Below are positions 1 through 7,129 of a stretch of DNA of 10,798 bases, piece by piece. The stretch covers positions 1 through 10,798 of the forward strand of contig JAJPZE010000124.1 of NCBI GenBank assembly GCA_021204565.1, given 5' to 3'. Origin of the DNA: Prevotella sp. (GTDB taxonomy: Bacteria; Bacteroidota; Bacteroidia; Bacteroidales; Bacteroidaceae). The notes under the pieces are model-generated. The model searched no databases. It saw only the letters and a list, made by a program, of their open reading frames with translations, and had not been told where the DNA came from. The position numbers were made by a program, and so were the translations under genes. How positions within the stretch are numbered: the stretch's first letter is position 1; every line of letters starts with the position of its first letter.

Positions 1-80
1 GATGTCGGAAGATGAGTTTTATGCGATATATAGTATATATTCATACTCAGTAATGAATTCTTAGTTAAGAGTAATTGGGT

Positions 81-117
81 TCTTATAAAGTACTTTTATT
101 AATCAGCCTTTATAAGA
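81..117. repeat. 10-bp perfect inverted repeat, AT-rich
   Basis: The arms TCTTATAAAG (81-90) and CTTTATAAGA (108-117) are exact reverse complements separated by 17 bases. No T-run follows on either strand, so it is not a standard intrinsic terminator. It could be an operator, an mRNA 3'-end hairpin of a gene left of the window, or chance in AT-rich DNA. The arms are seen directly; no role can be assigned. Confidence 0.45.
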
Positions 118-138
118 CAGAGGAAGGGTCGCACTCGT

Positions 139-156
139 GAGAGCACGGCTCTTTTT
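139..156 (+). terminator. Probable rho-independent terminator of an upstream gene
   Basis: A short hairpin, AGAGC-ACG-GCTCT (140-152), with a possible extra G-U pair at its base, runs directly into TTTTT (152-156) and, after CCG, into a second T-run. It lies upstream of the promoter at 224-255, so it would end transcription coming from left of the window. The stem is only 5-6 bp, which keeps confidence moderate. Confidence 0.5.
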
Positions 157-223
157 CCGTTTTTATGACCGGCGGAGAAAGAGTTAAGCGCGGCTAAGGC
201 GCGGAGCAAAAGCGGGGCTTTTG

Positions 224-255
224 TTTGCTCATTATTTCCGCTTGCACTACCTTTG
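224..255 (+). promoter_or_regulatory. Bacteroidetes-type promoter for the methyltransferase/peptidase/purD operon
   Basis: TTTG at 224-227, a 20-base spacer and TACCTTTG at 248-255 match the Bacteroidetes -33/-7 pattern TTTG-N19-21-TAnnTTTG exactly. Transcription should start near 260-263, giving a leader of about 15 bases before the ATG at 276. This promoter decides the start of the first gene: an earlier start at 225 would lie inside the promoter, upstream of the transcription start. Confidence 0.75.
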
Positions 256-275
256 CCCGGCGTAAGAACAACATA

Positions 276-1844
276 ATGGATACAGAGAAACCTCTTTGCC
301 GGCAGGTCTCCGACGCAGTTTCAACTTCGGATACGGATGATTATCAAACGGTTCCGACTTTGCTCATCGCAAAGACATTCCCCGGTTTGGAGCCGGTTTT
401 GGCAAACGAACTGACCGCATTAGGCGCGTCCGACATCCGCCCGGGCATACGTGTTGTTTCGTTTAAGGGGACGAAAGAGCTGATGTACCGCGCTAATTTC
501 TCTCTCCGCACCGCCGTCCGCATTCTTCTCCCGATACGTTTTTTCCGCGCATCAAATGCGGACGAGGTATATAAAGAGGCGTACAAGACAGCTTGGGAGC
601 GGTATATACAGCCCGGACAAACTTTTGCCGTAGATGCCGTAACGTATTCGGAAGAGTTTGTCAACAGCCGTTTCGTGGCGTACAGAGTTAAGGACGCGGT
701 GGTTGATTACTTTAGGGAGAAGACCGGCGCGCGCCCCAACATATCTGTTACGAACCCCGATATACGTCTTCATATTCATATTTCCGGCACCGACGCAACT
801 CTTGCGTTGGACTCCTCGGGCGCATCTCTTCATCAGCGCGGGTACCGCTCGGAGAGCGTCGAAGCGCCGATTAACGAGGTTCTGGCGGCGGGTATAATCC
901 TGCTTACGGGTTGGAAAGGGGAGGCGGATTTTATTGACCCGATGTGCGGGAGCGGCACTTTCCTCGTTGAAGCGGCTCTCATAGCGCGCGGCATAGCTCC
1001 GGGCGTGTTCCGCAAGGGGTATGCTTTCGAGCGCTGGAACGACTTCGACCGCGGTCTCTTTCAACGGATTTACGACGACGACAGCGGCGAACACGACTTC
1101 CCGCACCATATATACGGCTACGATATTGACCCGAAGGCGGTGGCCGTAAGCCAAGCCAACATTAAGGCGGCGGGGCTGTCGAAAGACATCACTGTCGGGC
1201 TTAAAGACTTCAAGGACTTCGACGCGCCGGCGGAGAAAGCCGTTATCGTAACCAATCCGCCATACGGCGAACGCATCACTACACCTAATCTCCCGGGAAC
1301 GTATAGGATGATTGGCGAGCGTCTCAAACACGCCTTTCAGGGCAATGAAGCGTGGATATTGACTTTCAAAAATGAAGATCTCATTCATCAAATAGGGCTC
1401 AAACCGTCGGTCAAAATACCGCTCTTCAACGGCTCGTTGCCCTGCGAACTGCTCCAATACCGTATGTTTGACGGCAAGTTTAAGGAGTTCCGGGCTGACG
1501 GCGGCGTGATTAAGACGGAGCGCGAAAAGGAAGAACGCCGCGAGAAACCCAAACCGAAAAAGACCAACAACTATTTCCGCAGACAACAAGAGAGGGCAAA
1601 CAACGAGGACGGAGATATACGCTCGTTCACTTTTCACTCCCTCGAGCGGGAAAGGGAACAGCGGAGAAAGACCGGTAAAGATTACGGGCGGAGCGGCTTC
1701 GGGCGCGGTAAAGACCGGGCGGCGGACAGGAAAAAGGAATCGAAAGAGCCGTTTGCGGCTCGTCGCTTTCGAAGCGAGCAACTTGTAAGCGAGCGGAGAA
1801 AGGAATTTAATAAGCGGAAAAAAATATTCTCTAATGACGGGTAA
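276..1844 (+). CDS. THUMP-domain rRNA guanine-N2 methyltransferase (RlmL/YcbY N-half type)
   Basis: The 522-residue product is a cytoplasmic SAM-dependent RNA methyltransferase that probably makes m2G in 23S rRNA (the family includes the m2G2445 enzyme RlmL). The N-terminal part, from about residue 27 (LLIAKTFPGLEPVLANEL), is the ferredoxin-like/THUMP region. The Rossmann methyltransferase follows, with SAM motif I DPMCGSGTF at residues 221-229 and catalytic motif IV NPPYGER beginning at Asn327. After about residue 400 comes an unusual tail of roughly 120 residues, very rich in Lys, Arg and Glu, likely disordered and RNA-binding. It lacks the RlmK half of the E. coli fusion, as is usual outside Proteobacteria. 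I chose the ATG at 276 because the alternative start at 225 overlaps the promoter. The gene overlaps the next one by 11 bases. The family is clear; the exact modified base is inference. Confidence 0.9.
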   Translation: MDTEKPLCRQVSDAVSTSDTDDYQTVPTLLIAKTFPGLEPVLANELTALGASDIRPGIRVVSFKGTKELMYRANFSLRTAVRILLPIRFFRASNADEVYKEAYKTAWERYIQPGQTFAVDAVTYSEEFVNSRFVAYRVKDAVVDYFREKTGARPNISVTNPDIRLHIHISGTDATLALDSSGASLHQRGYRSESVEAPINEVLAAGIILLTGWKGEADFIDPMCGSGTFLVEAALIARGIAPGVFRKGYAFERWNDFDRGLFQRIYDDDSGEHDFPHHIYGYDIDPKAVAVSQANIKAAGLSKDITVGLKDFKDFDAPAEKAVIVTNPPYGERITTPNLPGTYRMIGERLKHAFQGNEAWILTFKNEDLIHQIGLKPSVKIPLFNGSLPCELLQYRMFDGKFKEFRADGGVIKTEREKEERREKPKPKKTNNYFRRQQERANNEDGDIRSFTFHSLEREREQRRKTGKDYGRSGFGRGKDRAADRKKESKEPFAARRFRSEQLVSERRKEFNKRKKIFSNDG

Positions 1845-3993
1845 ACGCATATTATTCCTTACATTTCTTTTAGTCGGAACGGCGGTTAGGGCAGAGGAGG
1901 AGTTCACTTTGGAGGACCTTAACTTCGGGGGAGAGAATTATAAACAATATGTCCCGGAGACGAGGGACCTTGTTTGGCACGGCGACGAGCTTATCCGGCT
2001 CGACGACAAAGAGTGCTTCACGGTCGGTACGGCGACGGGCAAGGAGCGGTTGCTCTTTACGTTAGAGGAGCTGTCGGCAGCGTTGGAGGCGGACGCGAAC
2101 GCCCCTAAGCCCGCGTCGCTTCACGGGTTAACGTTCCCGTACGCGGACGAGCCGTTGTGTTATATATCCGACGGCACGGCGCAAGCGCTATACGATTACA
2201 AGGCGAAAGCGGCGGTTTGGAGCGTCAAAATCGATGGTGCAAGCGCGGTTGACTGGCAGAAAGACAGCCGCCGGACGGCATTTGTAAGGGATTATCAGAT
2301 GTGTGTTGCCGACGCCGAAGGCAACATAGCGCAGCTCACCACCGACGGCGACGAGCGCAATATCATATACGGACAGGCGGTGCACCGCGAGGAGTTCGGC
2401 ATCACGAAAGGCACGTTTTGGAGCCCGAAAGGCAACCGCGTAGCGTTTTACAGAATGGATCAGACGGACGTAAACGACTATCCGCAGGTGATTATTCCTC
2501 CTGCGGAAGACGGCTCTCCGGCGGTTTATGCGCCTGATAAATACCCTATGACGGGCGGCGTTTCGCATACCGTACGGGTCGGCGTTTACGATTTCACGAC
2601 CGGCAAAACCGTATGTTTAGACACGGGAGACCCCGGCAATCGCTACTTCACAAATATTGCATGGAGCCCCGACGAGCGTGTTCTTTATATGTTTGAGCTA
2701 AATCGGGAGCAGAACGATTGCCGCCTCACGGCTTACGACAGCGCAACCGGCGAACGGCTCGGGGAGATTTACCGCGAGACGGACGATAAGTACGTGGAGC
2801 CCCGCAACCCCATTCTCTTCCTCCCTTGGGACGGCAATAAGTTTATTTTACAAAGCCGCAAGGACGGCTTCAACCATCTTTATCTGTTCGACGAACGGGG
2901 AAACTTTCTCGCGCAACTTACGAAAGGGAATTACGAGGTGATGGATATTGCGGGGTTCGACGTGAAGAATAAAGCGGTGATTTATATGAGCAACGAAGTG
3001 TCGAACATGCAACGCAACACGTATAAGCTGAATATCAGCACCGGCAAACGTACGCTCGCGGACAGCGGGGGCGGCTGGCATAATGCTCTTGTCAGCGGCT
3101 CCGGCGCGTTCATTGCCGACGTTTATTCCGAGCCGGACACGCCACGAAAAATCGACATCATAAACACACGGAGCGGCAAAACCATCAACTACCTCACCGC
3201 CGCCGACCCTTGGGCGGGACATAAACAACCGTCGTTCCGCGCGGGAACTATCCTTGCGGCGGACGACAGCACGCTTCTCAACTACCGTCTTGTCCTCCCG
3301 CCCGATTTCGAAGAGGCGAAACGATACCCCGCAATCGTATATGTGTACGGCGGTCCGCACGCTCATTGCGTCGATTCCGCTTGGCATTACAGCTCCCGTT
3401 CCTGGGAAACGTACATGGCTCAAAAGGGGTTTATCGTTTTCGTTCTTGACAACAGGGGGAGCGAGAACCGGGGCAAGGCGTTCGAGCAGGTTACGTTTCA
3501 CAGGCTCGGAGAGGAGGAGATGAAAGACCAGATGCGCGGTGTGGCGTTCCTTAAATCGCTTCCGTACGTCGACGGAGAGCGCCTCGGCGTGCACGGATGG
3601 AGCTTCGGAGGCTTTATGACCATATCTCTGATGACACATTACCCCGACGTGTTCAAGGTCGGAGTGGCGGGCGGACCGGTCGTCGACTGGCGTTGGTATG
3701 AGGTGATGTACGGCGAACGCTATATGGGTACGCCGCAATCGAACCCCGAGGGGTATGCACGGACATCGCTCCTGCCGCGTGCAAAGGATTTGAAAGGGCG
3801 GCTCCAGATAATCATCGGGGGCAACGACGACACCGTTGTACCCCAACATTCGCTCGCCTTTATCAATGAATGCATCCGCTACGGAGTACAGCCCGACTTC
3901 TTTGTTTATCCCGGCGAACCGCACAATATGCGGGGGCATGCGAGCGTTCATCTCCACGAACGGATAACCGATTACTTTGTCGAACACCTGTAA
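1834..3993 (+). CDS. Exported dipeptidyl peptidase IV-like S9 family serine peptidase
   Basis: The 719-residue product belongs to the prolyl oligopeptidase clan (S9B, DPP IV type), which removes N-terminal dipeptides, usually after proline or alanine. Residues 1-20 are a signal peptide (short basic start, hydrophobic LFLTFLLVG core, VRA before EEE), so it acts in the periplasm or at the envelope. The N-terminal half is the beta-propeller and carries the double Glu that holds the substrate amino terminus (Glu186-Glu187 in VHREEFG). The C-terminal alpha/beta hydrolase has the VYGGP oxyanion-region motif, nucleophile Ser590 in GWSFGGF, the acid in GGNDD (Asp665 by alignment with the DPP IV GTADD motif) and His697 in GEPHN, so the triad is complete. 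Length is normal for the family. The start overlaps the upstream stop, indicating co-translation. In Bacteroidales such enzymes serve peptide breakdown; the exact specificity is inferred. Confidence 0.93.
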   Translation: MTGKRILFLTFLLVGTAVRAEEEFTLEDLNFGGENYKQYVPETRDLVWHGDELIRLDDKECFTVGTATGKERLLFTLEELSAALEADANAPKPASLHGLTFPYADEPLCYISDGTAQALYDYKAKAAVWSVKIDGASAVDWQKDSRRTAFVRDYQMCVADAEGNIAQLTTDGDERNIIYGQAVHREEFGITKGTFWSPKGNRVAFYRMDQTDVNDYPQVIIPPAEDGSPAVYAPDKYPMTGGVSHTVRVGVYDFTTGKTVCLDTGDPGNRYFTNIAWSPDERVLYMFELNREQNDCRLTAYDSATGERLGEIYRETDDKYVEPRNPILFLPWDGNKFILQSRKDGFNHLYLFDERGNFLAQLTKGNYEVMDIAGFDVKNKAVIYMSNEVSNMQRNTYKLNISTGKRTLADSGGGWHNALVSGSGAFIADVYSEPDTPRKIDIINTRSGKTINYLTAADPWAGHKQPSFRAGTILAADDSTLLNYRLVLPPDFEEAKRYPAIVYVYGGPHAHCVDSAWHYSSRSWETYMAQKGFIVFVLDNRGSENRGKAFEQVTFHRLGEEEMKDQMRGVAFLKSLPYVDGERLGVHGWSFGGFMTISLMTHYPDVFKVGVAGGPVVDWRWYEVMYGERYMGTPQSNPEGYARTSLLPRAKDLKGRLQIIIGGNDDTVVPQHSLAFINECIRYGVQPDFFVYPGEPHNMRGHASVHLHERITDYFVEHL

Positions 3994-4004
3994 AACGTTA
4001 TATT

Positions 4005-5273
4005 ATGAAGATCCTTTTGACAGGCGGCGGCGGACGCGAGCACGCCTTGGCTTGGAAGATAGCGCAGAGCAAAAAGTGCGAAAAGCTGTATATCGCGCCG
4101 GGAAACGCTGGCACGAGCGGGGCGGGGGAGAATGTCCCGATTGACGCGAACGACGTTGCTGCGCTGAAAGAGTTCTGTATTAATAAAGGTATAGACATGC
4201 TCGTTGTCGGGCCGGAGGAGGCATTGGTGAACGGCATACGTGATGACTTTGAGGGCGACAGCCGCGCCCGGCACATCGCCGTTATCGGTCCGGGCAAAGC
4301 CGGAGCGCGGCTCGAAGGCTCCAAGGACTTCGCCAAGGCGTTTATGAAACGGCACAATATCCCGACGGCAGGGTATGAGACGTTTACAAAGAGCGGTCTC
4401 GACGATGGATTGAAGTTCCTCTCCTCTCTTCCCGCTCCTTACGTTCTGAAGGCAGACGGCTTGGCTGCGGGCAAGGGCGTGCTTATATTGCCGACGCTCG
4501 AAGAGGCGCAAACGGAGCTGCGAAACATGCTTGGCGGCTCGTTTGGACAGGCATCGGAGAAGGTCATTATCGAGGAGTTCCTCAGCGGGACGGAATGTTC
4601 GGTGTTTGTTCTGACCGACGGAACGAGCTATAAAATTCTGCCCGTGGCGAAGGATTACAAACGTATCGGCGAGGGCGATACGGGCTTGAACACCGGGGGA
4701 ATGGGGAGCGTGAGCCCCGTGCCCTTCGCCGGTGAAGAATGGATGAGGCGCGTAGAGGAGCGGATAATCAGGCCGACGATTGACGGCTTGCGGGAAGAGG
4801 GGATATCATACAAGGGCTTTATCTTCTTCGGACTTATCGACGTCGGGGGCAATCCGTTAGTTATCGAGTACAACTGCCGTATGGGCGACCCCGAGACAGA
4901 GACGGTTATGTTGCGTTTGGAGAGCGATATAGTTGATTTGTTTGAGGGGGTGGCGCGAGGCACGCTCGCCGAAAAGGAGTTGCGTATCGACCCCCGCTGT
5001 GCCGCGTGCGTTATGCTCGTAAGCGGCGGTTACCCGCAAACTTATAAGAAAGGGTTTACAATCAGCGGGCTGAACGATGTGCGGGGGAGCCTCGTCTTTC
5101 ACGCCGGCACGGAGCTGAAAGACGGGTCGGTCGTTACGTCCGGCGGGCGCGTGCTCGCCCTCGCCTCGTATGGCGACACTCTCGAACAAGCATTAGAGAC
5201 GAGTTATGCTAATGCCGGACGTATTGATTTCAAGGATAAATATTTCCGCGGAGATATAGGCAAAGACCTGTAA
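4005..5273 (+). CDS. purD: Phosphoribosylamine-glycine ligase (GAR synthetase)
   Basis: This 422-residue cytoplasmic ATP-grasp enzyme joins glycine to 5-phosphoribosylamine, making GAR in step two of de novo purine synthesis. The start MKILLTGGGGREHALAWK is the PurD signature, followed by the APGNAGT loop. The ATP-grasp core shows KADGLAAGKGV from Lys149, NTGGMGSVSP from Asn229, and the metal-binding segment EYNCRMGDPETE from Glu288. Length is normal (E. coli PurD is about 430). The ATG at 4005 is 11 bases after the peptidase stop; a longer reading from 3870 would overlap that gene by more than 120 bases and add a non-homologous N-terminus. There is no purine gene cluster beside it and no riboswitch in the short gap, so it seems to be transcribed with its upstream neighbours. 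Confidence 0.97.
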   Translation: MKILLTGGGGREHALAWKIAQSKKCEKLYIAPGNAGTSGAGENVPIDANDVAALKEFCINKGIDMLVVGPEEALVNGIRDDFEGDSRARHIAVIGPGKAGARLEGSKDFAKAFMKRHNIPTAGYETFTKSGLDDGLKFLSSLPAPYVLKADGLAAGKGVLILPTLEEAQTELRNMLGGSFGQASEKVIIEEFLSGTECSVFVLTDGTSYKILPVAKDYKRIGEGDTGLNTGGMGSVSPVPFAGEEWMRRVEERIIRPTIDGLREEGISYKGFIFFGLIDVGGNPLVIEYNCRMGDPETETVMLRLESDIVDLFEGVARGTLAEKELRIDPRCAACVMLVSGGYPQTYKKGFTISGLNDVRGSLVFHAGTELKDGSVVTSGGRVLALASYGDTLEQALETSYANAGRIDFKDKYFRGDIGKDL

Positions 5274-5297
5274 ACCCCGGCGGGAAGAGAGCAAAAG

Positions 5298-6281
5298 ATG
5301 TATTTCAGCAACAAAGCGGCAAGGGCAAAGGCAACGCTTCCGATAACGATTGTATTCGTAATAGCTGTTGCCTTGGCGGCGGAGATGACGCACGGCGGTG
5401 CGCTTCTGCCCGCAATCTGCACGCTGATAGCGGCGTATCTGTTGGAGTTGCTGGGCGTTCGTTACTCGCTTATGCAAGGTTTTACGCGCCTCATTTTGTG
5501 CTGTTTCCTGCTTATGAGCGTATGTGCCGGAGGCTTGTTGTCCTCTCCGATTGATGCGGCGATGTCGGTTTTGTTCGTCGTGTGGTTGCTTATAATCTTC
5601 CGCGCGTACCAGAGGCGCGATGCTCCGGCTGTGTTCTTTCTCGCTTATATATGCATTGGCGTTATCAGTCTGCGCTTCGTTCAAATCCTCTTTTATGTGC
5701 CTTTCCTTTGGCTGATGTCGGTTCTGTGGTTGCAAGCGCCGGGCGCACGCAACGCGACGGGGATGGTTTTGGGTCTCCTCTTGCCTTATTGGTTTTGGCT
5801 CGCGCTGGCGTTATACGTCGAGACAGGGGCGGTAGCGGAAGGTCATTGGCTCTATCCCTTGCTCTCGTTTGCCGGTTATGACTTCGCCGGGATAGGCGGC
5901 ATGGCGCGTCATTTCTGCGGCTTAGGGTCGTTCGCGCCCGCTTTGGAGGGCATATTAGAGCCGCAGCTGCTCGCCGTAACGATATTTGTTACTCTCTTCA
6001 ACATCTGCGGAATTGTCCGTTTTCGTTATTTCAGCCACGACGAGAGTATACGCAACCGCATGCAACACCTCGTCATCAACGCCGCCGGCATCCTCGCTCT
6101 TGTCTTCCTCGTGCTCCAGCCGGAGCATAAAGAACTTCTGCTCCGCATAATCATTATCTGCTCTTCCGTCTCCGCCGCCCACTACTTTGCCTTTTCGCGC
6201 TCTAAGGCGGCGAACGCCCTTTTCTTCCTTTTCCTCGCCGGTGTGTTATTCTTTTCCGTCCGACAAATATGCAATTTCTGA
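5298..6281 (+). CDS. Polytopic inner-membrane protein of unknown function
   Basis: The 327-residue protein consists almost wholly of hydrophobic segments, about nine or ten predicted membrane spans, with short basic loops (for example RAYQRRD near residues 102-108 and FRYFSHDESIRNR near 248-260). I recognise no catalytic motif, transporter signature or soluble domain. Its position directly after purD (24 bases) and its 13-base overlap with the following YqaA-like gene suggest that it is part of the same transcript and probably translationally coupled to the next gene. It looks like one of the Bacteroidetes-restricted hypothetical membrane proteins. Possible roles, such as a permease or an envelope lipid-handling protein, are guesses and are not supported by any motif. 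Confidence 0.8.
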   Translation: MYFSNKAARAKATLPITIVFVIAVALAAEMTHGGALLPAICTLIAAYLLELLGVRYSLMQGFTRLILCCFLLMSVCAGGLLSSPIDAAMSVLFVVWLLIIFRAYQRRDAPAVFFLAYICIGVISLRFVQILFYVPFLWLMSVLWLQAPGARNATGMVLGLLLPYWFWLALALYVETGAVAEGHWLYPLLSFAGYDFAGIGGMARHFCGLGSFAPALEGILEPQLLAVTIFVTLFNICGIVRFRYFSHDESIRNRMQHLVINAAGILALVFLVLQPEHKELLLRIIIICSSVSAAHYFAFSRSKAANALFFLFLAGVLFFSVRQICNF

Positions 6282-6736
6282 CAGATTGGCTTACGAGTTA
6301 CGGTAATGAAGGTATGCTTGTTGCCGCCTTTCTCGCCGGTAGCGTCGTGCCGTTTAGCAGCGAAATGGTGATGGTTGCCCTCTTCGCGGCGGGCGCCGAC
6401 CCGTATCAACTCGTTCTTTACGGCACGCTTGGCAACTCGTTGGGGTCGATGACAAACTATGTATTGGGCTCTTTCGGGTGCTTGGATTGGTTGGAGAAGT
6501 GGTTTCATATCCGCCCCGAACAACTGCGTAAGGCGGAGAAATTCGCCGCCGGGAAAGGGGCTTTGACGGGCTTTTTCTGCTTCTTGCCGGTCTTGGGAAG
6601 CGCCCTCGCCGTCGCCCTCGGATTAGCTAAAGCAAATATTCCCCTGACCTTTCTCTCGATTACTGCAGGTAAATTCATCCGTTATTGGTTGCTTGTTTTC
6701 GGCGTCAGCCATATAATCACGCCGCTCTTCGGATAG
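6269..6736 (+). CDS. YqaA/DedA-like small inner-membrane protein (VTT-domain superfamily)
   Basis: The 155-residue protein resembles E. coli YqaA in length and plan: an N-terminal hydrophobic segment ending in PFSSEMVMVAL, the conserved GNSLGSMTNYVLG motif at residues 55-67 (YqaA has GNSLGGLTN at this place), a basic amphipathic stretch (about 75-95), then FLPVLGSALAVALGLAK (about 105-121) and a final span with GKFIRYW. DedA-superfamily proteins are linked to membrane lipid scrambling and proton-dependent envelope homeostasis; the function of YqaA itself is not settled. The ATG lies inside the end of the upstream membrane-protein gene (13-base overlap). It is the last gene of the block, and no convincing terminator follows. 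Confidence 0.85.
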   Translation: MQFLTDWLTSYGNEGMLVAAFLAGSVVPFSSEMVMVALFAAGADPYQLVLYGTLGNSLGSMTNYVLGSFGCLDWLEKWFHIRPEQLRKAEKFAAGKGALTGFFCFLPVLGSALAVALGLAKANIPLTFLSITAGKFIRYWLLVFGVSHIITPLFG

Positions 6737-6844
6737 GGTGTCCGGCTTTTCGCACGCCTTTCGCGCCGGCTCACATCACTCTCCTTATTCATTCATTCCG
6801 CCTCTCATGTCCGCTCATTTGTGTCTTCCGGTAACGTAAGACCG

Positions 6845-6878
6845 CCGCTTTACCAGCACCGGAACACTGGTATTGCGG
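6845..6878. repeat. Imperfect palindrome (possible operator or hairpin)
   Basis: CCGC-TT-TACCAG (6845-6856) and CTGGTA-TT-GCGG (6867-6878) pair over 4 plus 6 bp with a TT/TT internal mismatch and a 10-base loop. No T-run follows. It lies about 50 bases upstream of the -33 element of the first promoter, where a regulator site would be plausible; this role is inference. Confidence 0.4.
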
Positions 6879-6887
6879 AGTGTCGGG

Positions 6888-6914
6888 TATGTAATGACGG
6901 TTTTATATGTAATG
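6888..6914 (+). repeat. 9-bp direct repeat TATGTAATG x2 upstream of a promoter
   Basis: TATGTAATG occurs at 6888-6896 and again at 6906-6914, 18 bases start to start, and the second copy ends 15 bases before the -33 element at 6930. Tandem half-sites at this distance from a promoter are typical of activator binding, but two copies of a 9-mer in an AT-rich stretch could also be chance. Confidence 0.35.
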
Positions 6915-6929
6915 TTTCCCCCGCCGCGG

Positions 6930-6961
6930 ATTGGTTTATCGCGCAATTATATCTACTTTTG
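6930..6961 (+). promoter_or_regulatory. Bacteroidetes-type promoter P1 (distal promoter of the RM locus)
   Basis: ATTG at 6930-6933, a 20-base spacer and TACTTTTG at 6954-6961 fit the TTTG-N19-21-TAnnTTTG pattern with one mismatch in the -33 box. Transcription should start near 6966-6970. The transcript would begin about ten bases before a 40-codon ORF and then run into the RM gene. Confidence 0.55.
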
Positions 6962-6977
6962 CCGTACCTTAACGATA

Positions 6978-7100
6978 ATGACTGAAATGATGAACGAAGA
7001 CGACCGGCAACGGCTTACCGCAGTGAATATCCAAGAGAAAGCCTCTTCTTTCTTTTCTTTTCCTCTTGACATCTTCTCCCTAATTGTTATTTTTGCATAA
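6978..7100 (+). CDS. Doubtful 40-residue small ORF upstream of the RM gene
   Basis: The ORF starts with MTEMMNEDDRQRLTA and ends in a hydrophobic stretch (SFPLDIFSLIVIFA). It sits about ten bases downstream of the predicted start site of promoter P1. I recognise no family: it is too short and lacks the helix-turn-helix of a restriction controller (C) protein. Its 3' third contains the second promoter (7065-7095), so its sequence there is constrained for another reason. Possibilities are a leader peptide, a small membrane peptide, or a meaningless frame; the last is the most likely. Confidence 0.18.
   Translation: MTEMMNEDDRQRLTAVNIQEKASSFFSFPLDIFSLIVIFA
7065..7095 (+). promoter_or_regulatory. 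Bacteroidetes-type promoter P2 for the RM gene
   Basis: CTTG at 7065-7068, a 19-base spacer and TATTTTTG at 7088-7095 give a full -7 match and three of four bases in the -33 box. The predicted start is near 7101, leaving an AT-rich leader of about 29 bases before the ATG at 7130, a normal distance. It is the best candidate for the main promoter of the restriction-modification locus. Confidence 0.65.
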
Positions 7101-7129
7101 CGGGAAATGCAAATATATGTTTTTAATAT

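Larger units (their letters stand above)
6737..7129 (+). other. 393-base intergenic region between the operon and the restriction-modification locus
   Basis: No gene with convincing homology lies here. From left to right it holds a pyrimidine-rich stretch (about 6770-6830), an imperfect palindrome (6845-6878), a 9-bp direct repeat (6888-6914), a promoter (6930-6961), a doubtful 40-codon ORF (6978-7100) and a second promoter (7065-7095). The weak pairing CCGGC/GCCGG at 6742-6769 has a long loop and no T-run, so no terminator for the upstream operon is evident. Confidence 0.6.

Noticed and set aside
2..64. Short open frame at the left edge ending in TAG at 62-64, possibly the 3' end of an upstream gene
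   Set aside because: Only 20 codons are visible, another frame is also open to about position 53, and there is no motif to choose between them.
225..275. Earlier start for the THUMP methyltransferase at 225
   Set aside because: It lies within the promoter (224-255) and upstream of the predicted transcription start; the extra residues are not needed by the family.
552..1907. 451-codon open frame on the minus strand opposite the methyltransferase gene
   Set aside because: It lies opposite a gene with clear motifs. The translation has no recognisable family or domain, and long antisense frames are common in this GC- and codon-biased DNA.
2848..3987. 379-codon open frame on the minus strand opposite the peptidase gene
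   Set aside because: Antisense shadow of the DPP IV-like gene; no motif, no promoter pattern and no sensible protein composition.
3870..4004. Upstream extension of purD
   Set aside because: It would overlap the peptidase gene by over 120 bases, and the added residues do not resemble PurD, whose family begins at the MKILLTGGGGREH found at 4005.
6742..6769. CCGGC/GCCGG pairing after the yqaA-like gene as a terminator
   Set aside because: A 5-bp stem with an 18-base loop and no T-run does not make an intrinsic terminator.
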